DNA of 54,258 nucleotides from Erysipelotrichales bacterium (lineage in GTDB: Bacteria; Bacillota_I; Bacilli_A; Acholeplasmatales; WRBM01): the NCBI GenBank assembly GCA_009784525.1, contig WRBM01000010.1, positions 1 through 54,258 on the forward strand, given 5' to 3'. Shown one piece after another: positions 8,394-17,206 of the stretch. Under the pieces are notes generated by a model. It was not told the DNA's origin, did no database searches, and saw only the letters and a program-made list of their open reading frames with translations. Made by a program: the position numbers and the translations under genes. The stretch's first letter is position 1, and each line of letters begins with the position of its first letter.

Positions 8394-9293
8394 ATGCTTG
8401 AGTTAAAAAATGTAACGAAAAGTTTTGGTAGTTTAGTAGCTGTCAATGATATTAGTTTTTCGGTTAATAATGGCGAAATATTTGGCTTGCTTGGGACAAA
8501 TGGCGCGGGTAAAACAACAACTTTTCGAATGATTATGGGATTATTAAAACCTAATGCCGGAGAAATAACCTGGAACGGAGAAATAATTGATTTTAAGAAA
8601 ACAGATGATATAGGTTTTTTTATTGAAGAAAGATCTTTAGTTCCTAAACTTACAGTCTATAAGCAAATAATGCATTATGCCAGACTAAAGAGCATGGAGC
8701 CAAAAATTATTGAAGAGCGTCTTGATTATTGGTTAGATCGTTTTAATGTTCCAGAATATAAGCATAAAAAAATAAAGGAACTTTCCAAAGGTAATCAACA
8801 GAAGATTCAATTCATTTCTGCAATTATCAATAATCCAAAACTTTTAATTCTTGATGAACCTTTTAGTGGGCTTGATTCGATTAATGTTGAATTGTTTGTA
8901 GAAGTTATCAGAGAATTTCAAAAAAGGGATGCGATTATTATTTTTTCTTCACATCGAATTGACCACGTTGAACTCTTTTGTGAAAAACTTATTTTCTTAC
9001 AAAAAGGTAAACCAATATTAAATGGTTTTATTGAAGACATTAAAGATCAATATAAGAAGAAGACGATTAAAATAGGTGGAAAAGTCGATGTTGAAAAATT
9101 AAAAGCAATCAAAGGTGTGGTTTCAGTAACAGAAAATCTTAATGAACTTTCCTTAAGTATTGAATCAGATGCGATTGCTAAAGATGTTTTTAATTATATT
9201 AAGACCTGTGATGTTATTAATAAATATAGTTTAGAAAAGCCGTCATTAAATGAAATCTTCATCAATAAGGTAGGTGCTTCTTTCGATGAATAA
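8394..9293 (+). CDS. ABC transporter ATP-binding protein, NatA-like
   Basis: A cytosolic ATPase of 299 residues with the DrrA/NatA type layout. Walker A is LLGTNGAGKTT, the signature is the KGNQQ variant (LSKGNQQKIQ), Walker B is LLILDEPFSGLD and the switch histidine is in SSHR. The C-terminal 80 residues form the accessory domain seen in exporters of this class. The ATG at 8394 follows AAAGGAGAACG; a TTG one codon upstream is less likely. The gene overlaps its permease by eight bases. NatAB-type exporters extrude sodium or amphipathic compounds; the substrate here is unknown. Confidence 0.92.
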   Translation: MLELKNVTKSFGSLVAVNDISFSVNNGEIFGLLGTNGAGKTTTFRMIMGLLKPNAGEITWNGEIIDFKKTDDIGFFIEERSLVPKLTVYKQIMHYARLKSMEPKIIEERLDYWLDRFNVPEYKHKKIKELSKGNQQKIQFISAIINNPKLLILDEPFSGLDSINVELFVEVIREFQKRDAIIIFSSHRIDHVELFCEKLIFLQKGKPILNGFIEDIKDQYKKKTIKIGGKVDVEKLKAIKGVVSVTENLNELSLSIESDAIAKDVFNYIKTCDVINKYSLEKPSLNEIFINKVGASFDE

Positions 9294-10599
9294 ATTTTGG
9301 TATTTAGTTACTTATACTTTAGGCAAAAGAGTTAAAACAAAAGCTTTTCTGATTGCGAATATTTTAGTTTTGCTTTTAGTTATTTTTATAACGATATTAC
9401 CGGCAATTATCGTTAACTTTTCTGGAGAAGACGCTACCCAACAAGTTGTTGTCTTCGACAATTCGAATACAGATAATTATGCGTTTAATGCACTTCAAGA
9501 AGGACAAGGTGTCGAGTCAGGCTTTTTGAATTATGTTTTAAGCGAAATTCCTTGGGATGAGAATGATCGGGCATTGATGGTTGAAGGTTATACGGCCGCT
9601 CTTTATATTTATTTAGAAAATGGCGTAATTAGAGCAAAAATCATTAATGATGGATTAAGGATTCAAAATGAAATGTTAATTCAAAGTGATTTGAATATGA
9701 TGAATCAAAGACTTTGGCTTTTAAGCAATCCCGATAGTATTGATGACATTAATGAATTTTTTAGACCTATCGATACTACATTTGTTTCAGTTTACGACGG
9801 CGATGAGAGCGCGATTGTGGATACAGTTTTAATGGTTGTGGCAATGGTGATAATTATTCCGATATTTATTATGTTAATCATGATTATGAATTTCGTTGGT
9901 ATGGATATCTTAGAAGAAAAATCCAGTCGATCAGTTGAAGTTATTGTTTCTAACGTAAAGATAAGTCATCATTTCTTTTCGAAGATTGTCAGCGCCTTTT
10001 TGTTTATGCTAATTCAAGGTGCTTTATTATTATTATTTACTTTAATTGGTTTTATAATTTCTTCTGTTATCATGAATATTTCTCTGGATGCTGGAGGTAC
10101 CATTGGTGATTCGCTAGGAGATATGCTAGGCATTGACGGAAATATTCTAGCTCAAATTTTATCGAGATTACCTGGAGTTTTATTTGTTTCATTAATTTTT
10201 GTTCTAGCTGGCTATTTATTTTATCTTGTTTTAATGGCTATCTTTGCCTCAATGGCAACTAATATGGAAGATTTTGCACAGTTTCAGTCACCAGTAATGC
10301 TAGTTTTAGTAGCGGGTTTTTATGCGGCTATCTTTTCGATTCCTTATGGATCAAATATCTTTATCAGAATTCTTGGTTATATTCCTTTATTATCGCCTTT
10401 GTTGGCCCCGGCACTTTTTATTAGCGGTGCCTTTGGCATAATTGATATCTTAATTTCATTTGCACTACTTGTTGGGGTGAATGTTCTAATCTTTTATTTT
10501 GGTATTCCTTTATATAAAGTTTCAATTTTGAGCTACTCGCAGGATTCTTTCTTTAAACGAATTAAAAAATTATTAAAAAAATCTAAATATGCAGAATAA
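9286..10599 (+). CDS. ABC transporter permease, NatB-like
   Basis: A 437-residue membrane protein. One segment near residues 15-40 is followed by a large extracytoplasmic domain (about 45-175) and five or six segments in the C-terminal half (from VDTVLMVVAMVIIIPIF onward), the usual ABC-2 permease plan. EEKSSRSVEVI between the second and third segments is typical of NatB/CcmB-type permeases. An in-frame GTG lies at 9274, but the ATG at 9286 gives a normal MNKFWYL N-terminus and overlaps the stop of the ATPase gene. Confidence 0.9.
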   Translation: MNKFWYLVTYTLGKRVKTKAFLIANILVLLLVIFITILPAIIVNFSGEDATQQVVVFDNSNTDNYAFNALQEGQGVESGFLNYVLSEIPWDENDRALMVEGYTAALYIYLENGVIRAKIINDGLRIQNEMLIQSDLNMMNQRLWLLSNPDSIDDINEFFRPIDTTFVSVYDGDESAIVDTVLMVVAMVIIIPIFIMLIMIMNFVGMDILEEKSSRSVEVIVSNVKISHHFFSKIVSAFLFMLIQGALLLLFTLIGFIISSVIMNISLDAGGTIGDSLGDMLGIDGNILAQILSRLPGVLFVSLIFVLAGYLFYLVLMAIFASMATNMEDFAQFQSPVMLVLVAGFYAAIFSIPYGSNIFIRILGYIPLLSPLLAPALFISGAFGIIDILISFALLVGVNVLIFYFGIPLYKVSILSYSQDSFFKRIKKLLKKSKYAE

Positions 10600-10612
10600 G
10601 TAGGGGATAACA

Positions 10613-11278
10613 GTGCGTTATAACGTATTGATTGTGGATGATGAAGAAACTTTAGCAAATATGACAGCTGAATATTTTAATGTTTTTGGTGTGATTACTA
10701 TAACAGTTAATTCAAAAGAAGCTTGTTTAAATTTTCTTGGAAACAATCAAGCTGATTTAATTCTCTTAGATATTAATTTAATTGAAAGCAATGGTTTTGA
10801 TCTTTGCCGGATAATCAGGAAAGATTATGATACACCAATCTTTTTTATTAGTGCCCGAGTCTCAACAAATGATATGTTAATTGCGCTAAACATTGGTGGC
10901 GATGATTATATTACTAAACCTTACGAATTAAGTGTCTTGCTTGCAAAAGTTAAAGCCAGACTTAAGCGTGATGAGAATAAAAAAGAGAACAAGCAGACAG
11001 TAAAAGATATCCGCCTTGATTTCTCAAAAATGAAAGCTTATTATCAAGATAATAATCTTAATCTAAAAGCCAAAGAATTCAAATTACTTAGTTTTTTAAT
11101 AACCAATAAAAATAAGGTTGTCACAAAAGAAGAAATATTAGAGAATGTCTGGGAAGATACTTATATAACTGACGGAGCGCTAAATGTGCAGATTTCTCGA
11201 CTTCGCGAGAAACTGGCAGGTGTTGATTACATTAAAACTGTTTGGGGAAAAGGTTATATTTTCGAGGTGGAAAGTTGA
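10613..11278 (+). CDS. OmpR/PhoB-family response regulator
   Basis: A 221-residue regulator. The receiver domain has the acidic pair in VDDEE, the phospho-accepting aspartate in LILLDINL near residue 52, the threonine/serine position in FISAR and lysine in YITKPYE. A winged-helix DNA-binding domain follows (LKAKEFKLLSFL to VWGKGYIF). The start is GTG with an AGGGGAT ribosome site. Its partner kinase begins at its stop codon. It probably regulates the flanking ABC genes. Confidence 0.95.
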   Translation: MRYNVLIVDDEETLANMTAEYFNVFGVITITVNSKEACLNFLGNNQADLILLDINLIESNGFDLCRIIRKDYDTPIFFISARVSTNDMLIALNIGGDDYITKPYELSVLLAKVKARLKRDENKKENKQTVKDIRLDFSKMKAYYQDNNLNLKAKEFKLLSFLITNKNKVVTKEEILENVWEDTYITDGALNVQISRLREKLAGVDYIKTVWGKGYIFEVES

Positions 11279-12522
11279 AACCGCGGCTAATTATTTTTTT
11301 GATTATTGCTTGCTTTATAATTTCTGCATTTTTTACAATAACAGATATCTTGAGCATTAACAACCAAAGACCAGATACAATTGAAATCAATCGTATCAGA
11401 TTAGCAGTAGAGGCAAGTAATCCAGAAACAGATTTTTTTTATGATTTTACGGTTATTGATTTAGCTGGTAATTTACTTTTTAGTACAAAAGCAGAAACAA
11501 CGCTTAGTTTTCAGGAACGTATCAATCAGGCAATTCTTAATTATGATACTGTTATTGATTTTAGTGATGGGAACGTTAGTGGGAAAATTATTATTTATAC
11601 TGGGGTACTTTTGCAAGGTAATCGGCCGTTACGATTATTTATGACAGTTATTCCTTTTCTGATTATTGCTTTATTATTAATAATTTATTATTTTTATTTG
11701 CAAGTTTATTTATATTACCCTTTTAAACGCTTAAAAAAATTCGCTCAGGATATTGCTTCAGGAAATCTTGATATAGCTTTGCCAATGGATAAAGGTAAAC
11801 ATTTTGGCGAATTTACAGAAAGCTTTGATATGATGCGGGAAGAGCTAAAAGCGGCTCACCAAAAGGCTATTTTAGAGGAAATCAGTAAAAAGGAATTAAT
11901 AGCTGCCTTAAGTCATGATATAAAAACACCAATTTCCATTGTTAGAGCTGCTAGCGAATTATTAGAACTTGGCGAAGTTGATGAAAAGCGTTTGAAAAAT
12001 ATTAAGACTATTCAGATTAAGACTTTAGAAATTGATACATTGATTACTGATTTGTTTAGCTCTGCTTTAGAAGATTTAGTTGAGTTAAAAGTCAAAATAA
12101 CTGATATTGAAGCTAAACAAGTTGAAAAACTTTTGGTTGATGCGGATCCTTTGAATAAAATAATAATCAAAGAAAAAATGCCAGAATGTTTAGTTAGGAT
12201 TGATCCAGTCAGACTTGCGCAAGTTTTTGGCAATATCTTGTCCAATTCCTATAAATACGCTAATACGGAGATTGAAGTAAGATATCAATTATCAGAAAAA
12301 TTTTTAAAAATAATTCTTAAGGACTTTGGCACAAATCTAAATAAAGAAGATTTACCGCTGATAAAAAATAAGTTTTATCGGGGAAGCAATGCTTCTAATC
12401 AACAAGGTGCAGGTCTTGGTCTTTATATTTGTGCACAATTATTAGATAAGATGGCAGGTTTTTTAGATTTTGATTTAGTGGAAGATGGTTTTTTGACTTA
12501 TATAAATATTGCTTTATCTTAA
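11275..12522 (+). CDS. Sensor histidine kinase
   Basis: A 415-residue kinase. It has an N-terminal membrane segment, an extracytoplasmic domain of about 90 residues, a second segment (near 125-148), a HAMP linker, the phospho-acceptor in LSHDIKTP, an N-box NILSNSYKYA and a G-box GAGLGLYI. The best start is TTG at 11275, directly after a GAGGTGG ribosome site and overlapping the regulator stop as TTGA; the longer upstream frame would begin inside the regulator gene. The sizeable sensor loop differs from the loop-less BceS kinases, even though a BceAB-like transporter follows. Confidence 0.92.
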   Translation: MKPRLIIFLIIACFIISAFFTITDILSINNQRPDTIEINRIRLAVEASNPETDFFYDFTVIDLAGNLLFSTKAETTLSFQERINQAILNYDTVIDFSDGNVSGKIIIYTGVLLQGNRPLRLFMTVIPFLIIALLLIIYYFYLQVYLYYPFKRLKKFAQDIASGNLDIALPMDKGKHFGEFTESFDMMREELKAAHQKAILEEISKKELIAALSHDIKTPISIVRAASELLELGEVDEKRLKNIKTIQIKTLEIDTLITDLFSSALEDLVELKVKITDIEAKQVEKLLVDADPLNKIIIKEKMPECLVRIDPVRLAQVFGNILSNSYKYANTEIEVRYQLSEKFLKIILKDFGTNLNKEDLPLIKNKFYRGSNASNQQGAGLGLYICAQLLDKMAGFLDFDLVEDGFLTYINIALS

Positions 12523-12553
12523 TTCTTACAAAAAGTTTGGAAATTTGTAATAA

Positions 12554-12569
12554 TTAAGAAAAGACTTAA
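12554..12569. promoter_or_regulatory. Inverted repeat TTAAG-N6-CTTAA, possible operator
   Basis: Arms at 12554-12558 and 12565-12569 lie in the 111-base gap between the kinase and the second ABC ATPase. This is a plausible binding site for the local regulator, by position only; the AT-rich arms make chance likely. Confidence 0.25.
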
Positions 12570-12633
12570 CTTTTAAATTTTGATAAAATTATATTGCGGG
12601 GATTTTTTCGCAGTATTTTTTTGGAGGAAAAAG

Positions 12634-13392
12634 ATGACAAGTATTTTGAAAACTAATAAATTGTGCAAAAGCTTTTCAACAGGAGGAATTCAGCAACATG
12701 TACTAAAAAATCTCGACTTAGAAATATATCAAGGTGATTTTACAGTAATTATGGGACCATCCGGAGGCGGCAAATCAACCCTTTTATATGCTTTAAGTGG
12801 CATGGATAAACCGACTTTAGGTGATATAATTTATGAAAATGGTAAAAATATCGCTAAAATGTCTGAAAACGAACTAGCTGATTTTAGAGGCATAAATGCT
12901 GGTTTTGTTTTCCAACAGATTTATCTAGTTGATTCTATGGCCGTTTTAGATAATGTACTTTTAAGTGGTCTTTTAAATAGTAAGGATAAAGCAGAAACAG
13001 TTAAAAGAGCAAAGAAGCTTTTAACAACAGTTGGTATAAGTGAAACAGACTATAAAAAATTTCCTAATCAGCTATCTGGAGGCGAGGCACAACGGGTTGC
13101 GGTTGTTAGAGCGGCGATTCATCAACCGAAAATTTTATTTGCGGACGAACCAACGGGCGCATTAAATTCACAAAACGCTAAAACGGTCTTAGACATTCTT
13201 ACAGAATTTAATAATTGTGATCAAAGCATTGTGATGGTTACGCATGATATTAATTCAGCGTTACGCGGCAATCGAATAATTTATTTAAAAGATGGCCGCA
13301 TTGAAGGTGAGTTAAAGTTAGATAGATATAGTGGTGAAAATGAAAAAAGGAAAAATCAAATTAAAGAATTTTTAAATGAGGCAGGCTGGTAA
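12634..13392 (+). CDS. ABC transporter ATP-binding protein, BceA/MacB type
   Basis: An ATPase of 252 residues with MGPSGGGKSTL (Walker A), NQLSGGEAQRVAV (signature), ILFADEPTGALN (Walker B) and VTHD (switch). These are the hallmarks of the LolD/MacB/BceA branch, which works with FtsX-type permeases in mechanotransmission rather than ordinary transport. The start at 12634 has a GGAGGAAA ribosome site; a longer frame to 12580 has none. In Firmicutes such pairs beside a two-component system commonly sense and detoxify cell-wall-targeting peptides. That role is inferred from context. Confidence 0.93.
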   Translation: MTSILKTNKLCKSFSTGGIQQHVLKNLDLEIYQGDFTVIMGPSGGGKSTLLYALSGMDKPTLGDIIYENGKNIAKMSENELADFRGINAGFVFQQIYLVDSMAVLDNVLLSGLLNSKDKAETVKRAKKLLTTVGISETDYKKFPNQLSGGEAQRVAVVRAAIHQPKILFADEPTGALNSQNAKTVLDILTEFNNCDQSIVMVTHDINSALRGNRIIYLKDGRIEGELKLDRYSGENEKRKNQIKEFLNEAGW

Positions 13393-13393
13393 G

Positions 13394-15712
13394 ATGAGTA
13401 GTTTTAAGATAATTCTGGCAAACCTTAAAAAAAGAAAAGGCGCAACTGTAACTTTTTTTGTTTTAATTATTCTGGCTGCCCAGATTTTTTCTATGAGCTT
13501 AGCCCTTATAACCGGGCTTCAAAATTTTTACGATAAAAAGCTTGCTGAATTGAATGGGCCTCATTTTTCAACACATATCATTGAAAGTGTCTTTCGTGAT
13601 GAATTTAAGGAATTTGCGCTAGATTATGAAGGGGTAACGGAAGTTAGTGCCAAGAGTAGTCTGTTTACCTTTAGTAATTGGCAAGCAAATGCCAATTCAG
13701 TTGTCTTAGCTTCTTTTTTAATGAGAGAATCAGATTGGAGCAATTCTTTTTACCGAAGCCCAATAATTGATGATACAGGCAATAAACCAGAAAATTTTAT
13801 CTATCTGCCTCTGGGTTTTCGCTTTAATTATGGTGTAAGGGCTGGGGAAACAATAAGTTTAGAAGGATATGAATTTTACGTTAGCGGCTTTTTTGAAGAT
13901 GCGGTTTCAGGCGCAAGTTCTATAGGTATTGTTTTAGCTTATATCAGTGATTCAAAATTTAATTTGATTAGTAGTGAAGAGAAATTTATGGCTTATAGAA
14001 CTTTAATGATTCGTTTTGAGAATCCGGAAATGAATCGTGATTTTAGCTTTGATTTCTTTAGATTCACAGAGATAAGAGCTAATGAAATTGTAATACAAGC
14101 CTATGATACTTCGAAAATAGCAGTGGAAACATTTATCAGCATTGCGGCAATGATGTTAATCATTTTTACAATTATTATCTTGTTAATTTCTTTAGTAATA
14201 GTTTCTTTTAGTATTACTAACAGTATTTCTGAAGAAGTAATCGCTATTGGTGCCTTAAAAAGTATTGGTTATAAAAATAAAAAGTTAAGACAAATTCAGT
14301 TAATGCAATATTTTCTGATATCAGGAATCGGAAGCATTATCGGAATTTTCATTACTTTAGTTACATTTGGTTTTATCGGCAACATTATTGCGAGCACTTC
14401 AGGGCTCTTATGGCTTGATAGTACAAATCTTTTTTCTAATCTTGTGGCTTTTGTTTCTATTTGTGCGCTCACGGCTTTAATTACTTATATTGCTTCAAGT
14501 AAATATAAAAAAATTACGCCGGTAAATGCTTTAAGACATGGCGAAGAAAATCATAGTTTTAAAAAAAATCCTTTACCATTAGAAAGAAAAAAAATGTCAT
14601 TGAACATCCATTTAGGAGTTAAAAGGTTTATCAATTCTTTTAAAAATAATCTTATTCTAACCGTTACAGTTATGTTATTGGTATTTACTAGTCTTTTAGT
14701 GAATGTTATGAATTACAACATGAATGTCAATCGTTCAGCAATGATTCAGATGGTAGGAATCGAAATGAGCGATATTATCGTTCAGGTTTCGCCAGGTGTG
14801 GATATATTTATTAAGAATGAATTAATAGTCACACATCCAGAAGTCAAACAGACAATTTTAAATGAAAAAAGAGCTATCTTAGTAGATGGCTTAAATACGA
14901 TTATCGATGTTTATGAAGACTTTTCTAAGTTAGCAACTAATACAATTGTCCGAGGACGTAATCCTGATTTAAGAAATGAAGTAGTTTTAGCTTCAAATAC
15001 TGCAAGGGCTGCAGGAAAAGATATTGGTGATACTGTTGTATTAGATATTGATGGTATTAAAAAAAGTTATATCATTGTTGGTATAAGCCAAAACATTGCG
15101 GAACACGGGGAAGGGGCTGCTATTACAGTTGAGGCGATTTATGCACATATCGGGATATTTAATCCAGAAAGCATATTAATATATCTTAATGAAGGAGTTA
15201 ATGTATCAGACTATTTGAATGGGCTTCAAAACATCTTTGGTAATACAGTAACATTAGTTGATGTTCAAGAACAAATGGATTTAATTTTAGATTCGATGTC
15301 AGAACCAATTAGTATTTTAACAATAATTATGATTAGCATGAGCATTATCATTATAGCCTTTGTTTTATTTTTGATTATTAGTACTTTGATTAAAAAGCAA
15401 AAAAAAGAGTTTGGCATAATGAAAGCTTTAGGTTATCGCAATAATGATTTAATCAAACAACTAATTATTTCCTTTTTGCCTTCCTTGGTTGTTGGCACAA
15501 TCTTAGGAAATATCTTAAATTTTACGATAGCTAATGAAATCTTATCTTTATTCTTTTCGGGGATTGGACTTTTAAGAGCGACATTTATTATTCCTCTTTG
15601 GCAAACTTTAATAGTAAGTCTATCTGTTTTTGGGGCTGGTTTTTTAGTTTTGATTGTTCTTTCCATGCGCTTAAGAAAGATTTCGCCACAAAAATTAATA
15701 ATCGGTTATTAA
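13394..15712 (+). CDS. FtsX-family ABC transporter permease
   Basis: A 772-residue membrane protein. One segment near the N-terminus (FFVLIILAAQIFSMSLALI) is followed by an extracytoplasmic domain of about 200 residues, three segments, a linker with SIGYKNKKLRQIQLMQ, another single segment, a second extracytoplasmic domain and three final segments. It therefore has two FtsX modules with MacB-like periplasmic domains. The FtsX coupling loop recurs as KALGYRNNDLIKQL. The chosen ATG lies one base after the ATPase stop; an in-frame ATG at 13376 overlaps the ATPase gene. Confidence 0.9.
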   Translation: MSSFKIILANLKKRKGATVTFFVLIILAAQIFSMSLALITGLQNFYDKKLAELNGPHFSTHIIESVFRDEFKEFALDYEGVTEVSAKSSLFTFSNWQANANSVVLASFLMRESDWSNSFYRSPIIDDTGNKPENFIYLPLGFRFNYGVRAGETISLEGYEFYVSGFFEDAVSGASSIGIVLAYISDSKFNLISSEEKFMAYRTLMIRFENPEMNRDFSFDFFRFTEIRANEIVIQAYDTSKIAVETFISIAAMMLIIFTIIILLISLVIVSFSITNSISEEVIAIGALKSIGYKNKKLRQIQLMQYFLISGIGSIIGIFITLVTFGFIGNIIASTSGLLWLDSTNLFSNLVAFVSICALTALITYIASSKYKKITPVNALRHGEENHSFKKNPLPLERKKMSLNIHLGVKRFINSFKNNLILTVTVMLLVFTSLLVNVMNYNMNVNRSAMIQMVGIEMSDIIVQVSPGVDIFIKNELIVTHPEVKQTILNEKRAILVDGLNTIIDVYEDFSKLATNTIVRGRNPDLRNEVVLASNTARAAGKDIGDTVVLDIDGIKKSYIIVGISQNIAEHGEGAAITVEAIYAHIGIFNPESILIYLNEGVNVSDYLNGLQNIFGNTVTLVDVQEQMDLILDSMSEPISILTIIMISMSIIIIAFVLFLIISTLIKKQKKEFGIMKALGYRNNDLIKQLIISFLPSLVVGTILGNILNFTIANEILSLFFSGIGLLRATFIIPLWQTLIVSLSVFGAGFLVLIVLSMRLRKISPQKLIIGY

Positions 15713-15753
15713 AATGATAGTATATGAACGGACTATATGCATCTTTAATATAC

Positions 15754-15782
15754 TTGAAAAATAATGGTAACTATGATATAAT
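15754..15782 (+). promoter_or_regulatory. Sigma-A promoter of the 74-residue membrane protein gene
   Basis: TTGAAA (15754-15759), 17-base spacer, TATAAT (15777-15782) with an upstream TATGA. The start codon is 50 bases downstream, so this gene can be expressed apart from the ABC locus. Confidence 0.7.
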
Positions 15783-15831
15783 TTATTCAAGATAATTTTA
15801 TCTTAAATAAATTGAATTGGAGAAAAATAAA

Positions 15832-16056
15832 ATGAAATATGCATTTAAGCCATTGTTTTGGGTCGGATTAATATTTGCCTGCGGGGGAACTTTATTTTGG
15901 ACTATTTTTACGATTACTAATAATTTAACAGCTGCAGGAAGACACATCAGTACTGATTATGCGGCACGCATTGGTTTTGCGGGGGTTGTTGCGATTATAC
16001 TTTCATTTATTTTGCCTGAGGTTTGTAAACACTTTGGAAAAAATAAAAACGATTAA
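15832..16056 (+). CDS. Small two-segment membrane protein
   Basis: 74 residues with two hydrophobic segments (PLFWVGLIFACGGTLFWTIF and GFAGVVAIILSFILP) and a basic, asparagine-rich tail. The ATG at 15832 has a TTGGAGAAA ribosome site, and an upstream TTG in the same frame is part of that site. I recognise no family. It has its own promoter but follows the BceAB-like genes on the same strand, so it may belong functionally to that locus. Confidence 0.65.
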   Translation: MKYAFKPLFWVGLIFACGGTLFWTIFTITNNLTAAGRHISTDYAARIGFAGVVAIILSFILPEVCKHFGKNKND

Positions 16057-16069
16057 TAATTAAATAATA

Positions 16070-16133
16070 GGGCTGTAATTATTTAAAGTTTAGAAATAAA
16101 CGCTAAAGAAGTTACGGCTTATTTTTTTCTCTT
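16070..16133 (+). terminator. Possible terminator with a long loop
   Basis: GGCTGTAAT near 16072 pairs (with wobbles) with GTTACGGCT near 16116, followed by a run of Ts. The loop is over 30 bases, so this is a weak call. Confidence 0.4.
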
Positions 16134-16136
16134 CGA

Positions 16137-16220
16137 TAAAAGATCACAGGTTAGCCTGTAATTTCTTATAAAGAAAAGCACCAGCCTCGTATTGAAAATT
16201 TATTATCATTTTGTTCTTCT
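16137..16220 (+). repeat. Dispersed repeat, copy B (tail only)
   Basis: Only the last codons (Q-V-S-L-stop) of the repeated small gene remain. The 3' UTR is retained for about 65 bases: CTGTAATTTCTTATAAAG, then GCACCAGCC, then an A/T hairpin and TTTTGTTC, in the same order as copy C downstream of its stop codon. No reading frame precedes it, so this is a remnant. Confidence 0.6.
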
Positions 16221-16267
16221 TCGAGTAATCAGTTAAAAATTGGTTTGTTTCCTTAAATGAGGTTAAT

Positions 16268-17164
16268 ATGAAATATGTTCCTAGTAAAACTATAATAACA
16301 AAAGTAAAAAACAGTTCTTGGTTTGGTGTAGATTACAACATGAATATCTATAGGGGCTGTAATCATGGCTGCATATATTGCGATAGTCGCTCGAGTTGTT
16401 ATCAAGAAGAAAACTTTGATGAAGTTAAAGCTAAAGAAGATGCCCTGACAATAATAAAGAAGGATTTAACTAAATTAGTTAATAGAGGTGTTATTGGAAC
16501 TGGCGCAATGAGCGATCCTTATAATAACTTTGAAGAAAAGCTAAATTTAACGGGAAATTCATTATTGCTTCTGGACGCTTACAGATTTGGAGTAGCAGTC
16601 ACAACTAAAAGTCCATTAATTGTAAGGGATATTGACCTTTATCAAAACATCGCTCAACATTCTCCTGTTATTTGTAAATTTACGATTACTTGCGCTGATG
16701 ATGAACTTAGCTCTCTTATTGAAACAAATGTGGCTGTTTCGTCTGAAAGATTTAAAGCAATCAAAGAGCTTAGTAAAGCAGGAATTTTTTCTGGTGTACA
16801 GTTGACGCCTTTATTGCCATTTATAAATGATAATGCCGAAAATGTCAGACGTATTGTAAAAATGGCCGCAGATAGTGGCGCAAAATTTGTTTTTCCCTCA
16901 TTCTTAGTTACGCTAAGGGATAATCAACGAAAACATTATTATAAAGCACTGGATAATATATTTCCAGGTCTAAAAGATAAATACATGAAAAGATATGGAA
17001 ATCGTTATCTATGCGCTCCTTCAAATCTGAAAAAACTTAATGATGTGCTTGCAAAAGAGTGCGTTAAACATAATTTGTTATATAAAATGAATGATATTAT
17101 CAAAGCTTATAAAAAGCCTTATAATTTAGATATTTTAGAAATTGCCAAGATGCTAAAAAATTAA
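16268..17164 (+). CDS. Radical SAM protein of the spore-photoproduct-lyase-like family
   Basis: A 298-residue protein. The cluster-binding motif is C-x3-C-x2-C in YRGCNHGCIYCDSRS near residues 31-38, and GTGAMSDPYN after it is typical of the COG1533/Rv2578c group often annotated as DNA repair photolyase. True SplB has a different N-terminus, so I would not call it spore photoproduct lyase. The reaction is unknown. The ATG follows a TGAGGTTAAT ribosome site. It stands just upstream of the AGE-family gene and may be co-transcribed with it. Confidence 0.9.
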   Translation: MKYVPSKTIITKVKNSSWFGVDYNMNIYRGCNHGCIYCDSRSSCYQEENFDEVKAKEDALTIIKKDLTKLVNRGVIGTGAMSDPYNNFEEKLNLTGNSLLLLDAYRFGVAVTTKSPLIVRDIDLYQNIAQHSPVICKFTITCADDELSSLIETNVAVSSERFKAIKELSKAGIFSGVQLTPLLPFINDNAENVRRIVKMAADSGAKFVFPSFLVTLRDNQRKHYYKALDNIFPGLKDKYMKRYGNRYLCAPSNLKKLNDVLAKECVKHNLLYKMNDIIKAYKKPYNLDILEIAKMLKN

Positions 17165-17206
17165 AGAAAAAGCTTTAGCTATCATCTATACTAAAGGAGA
17201 TATTTC

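Noticed and set aside
16268-17164. Calling the radical SAM protein a true spore photoproduct lyase
   Set aside because: It has the general cluster motif of the photolyase-like group, but its N-terminus and cluster context fit the COG1533/Rv2578c branch, not SplB.
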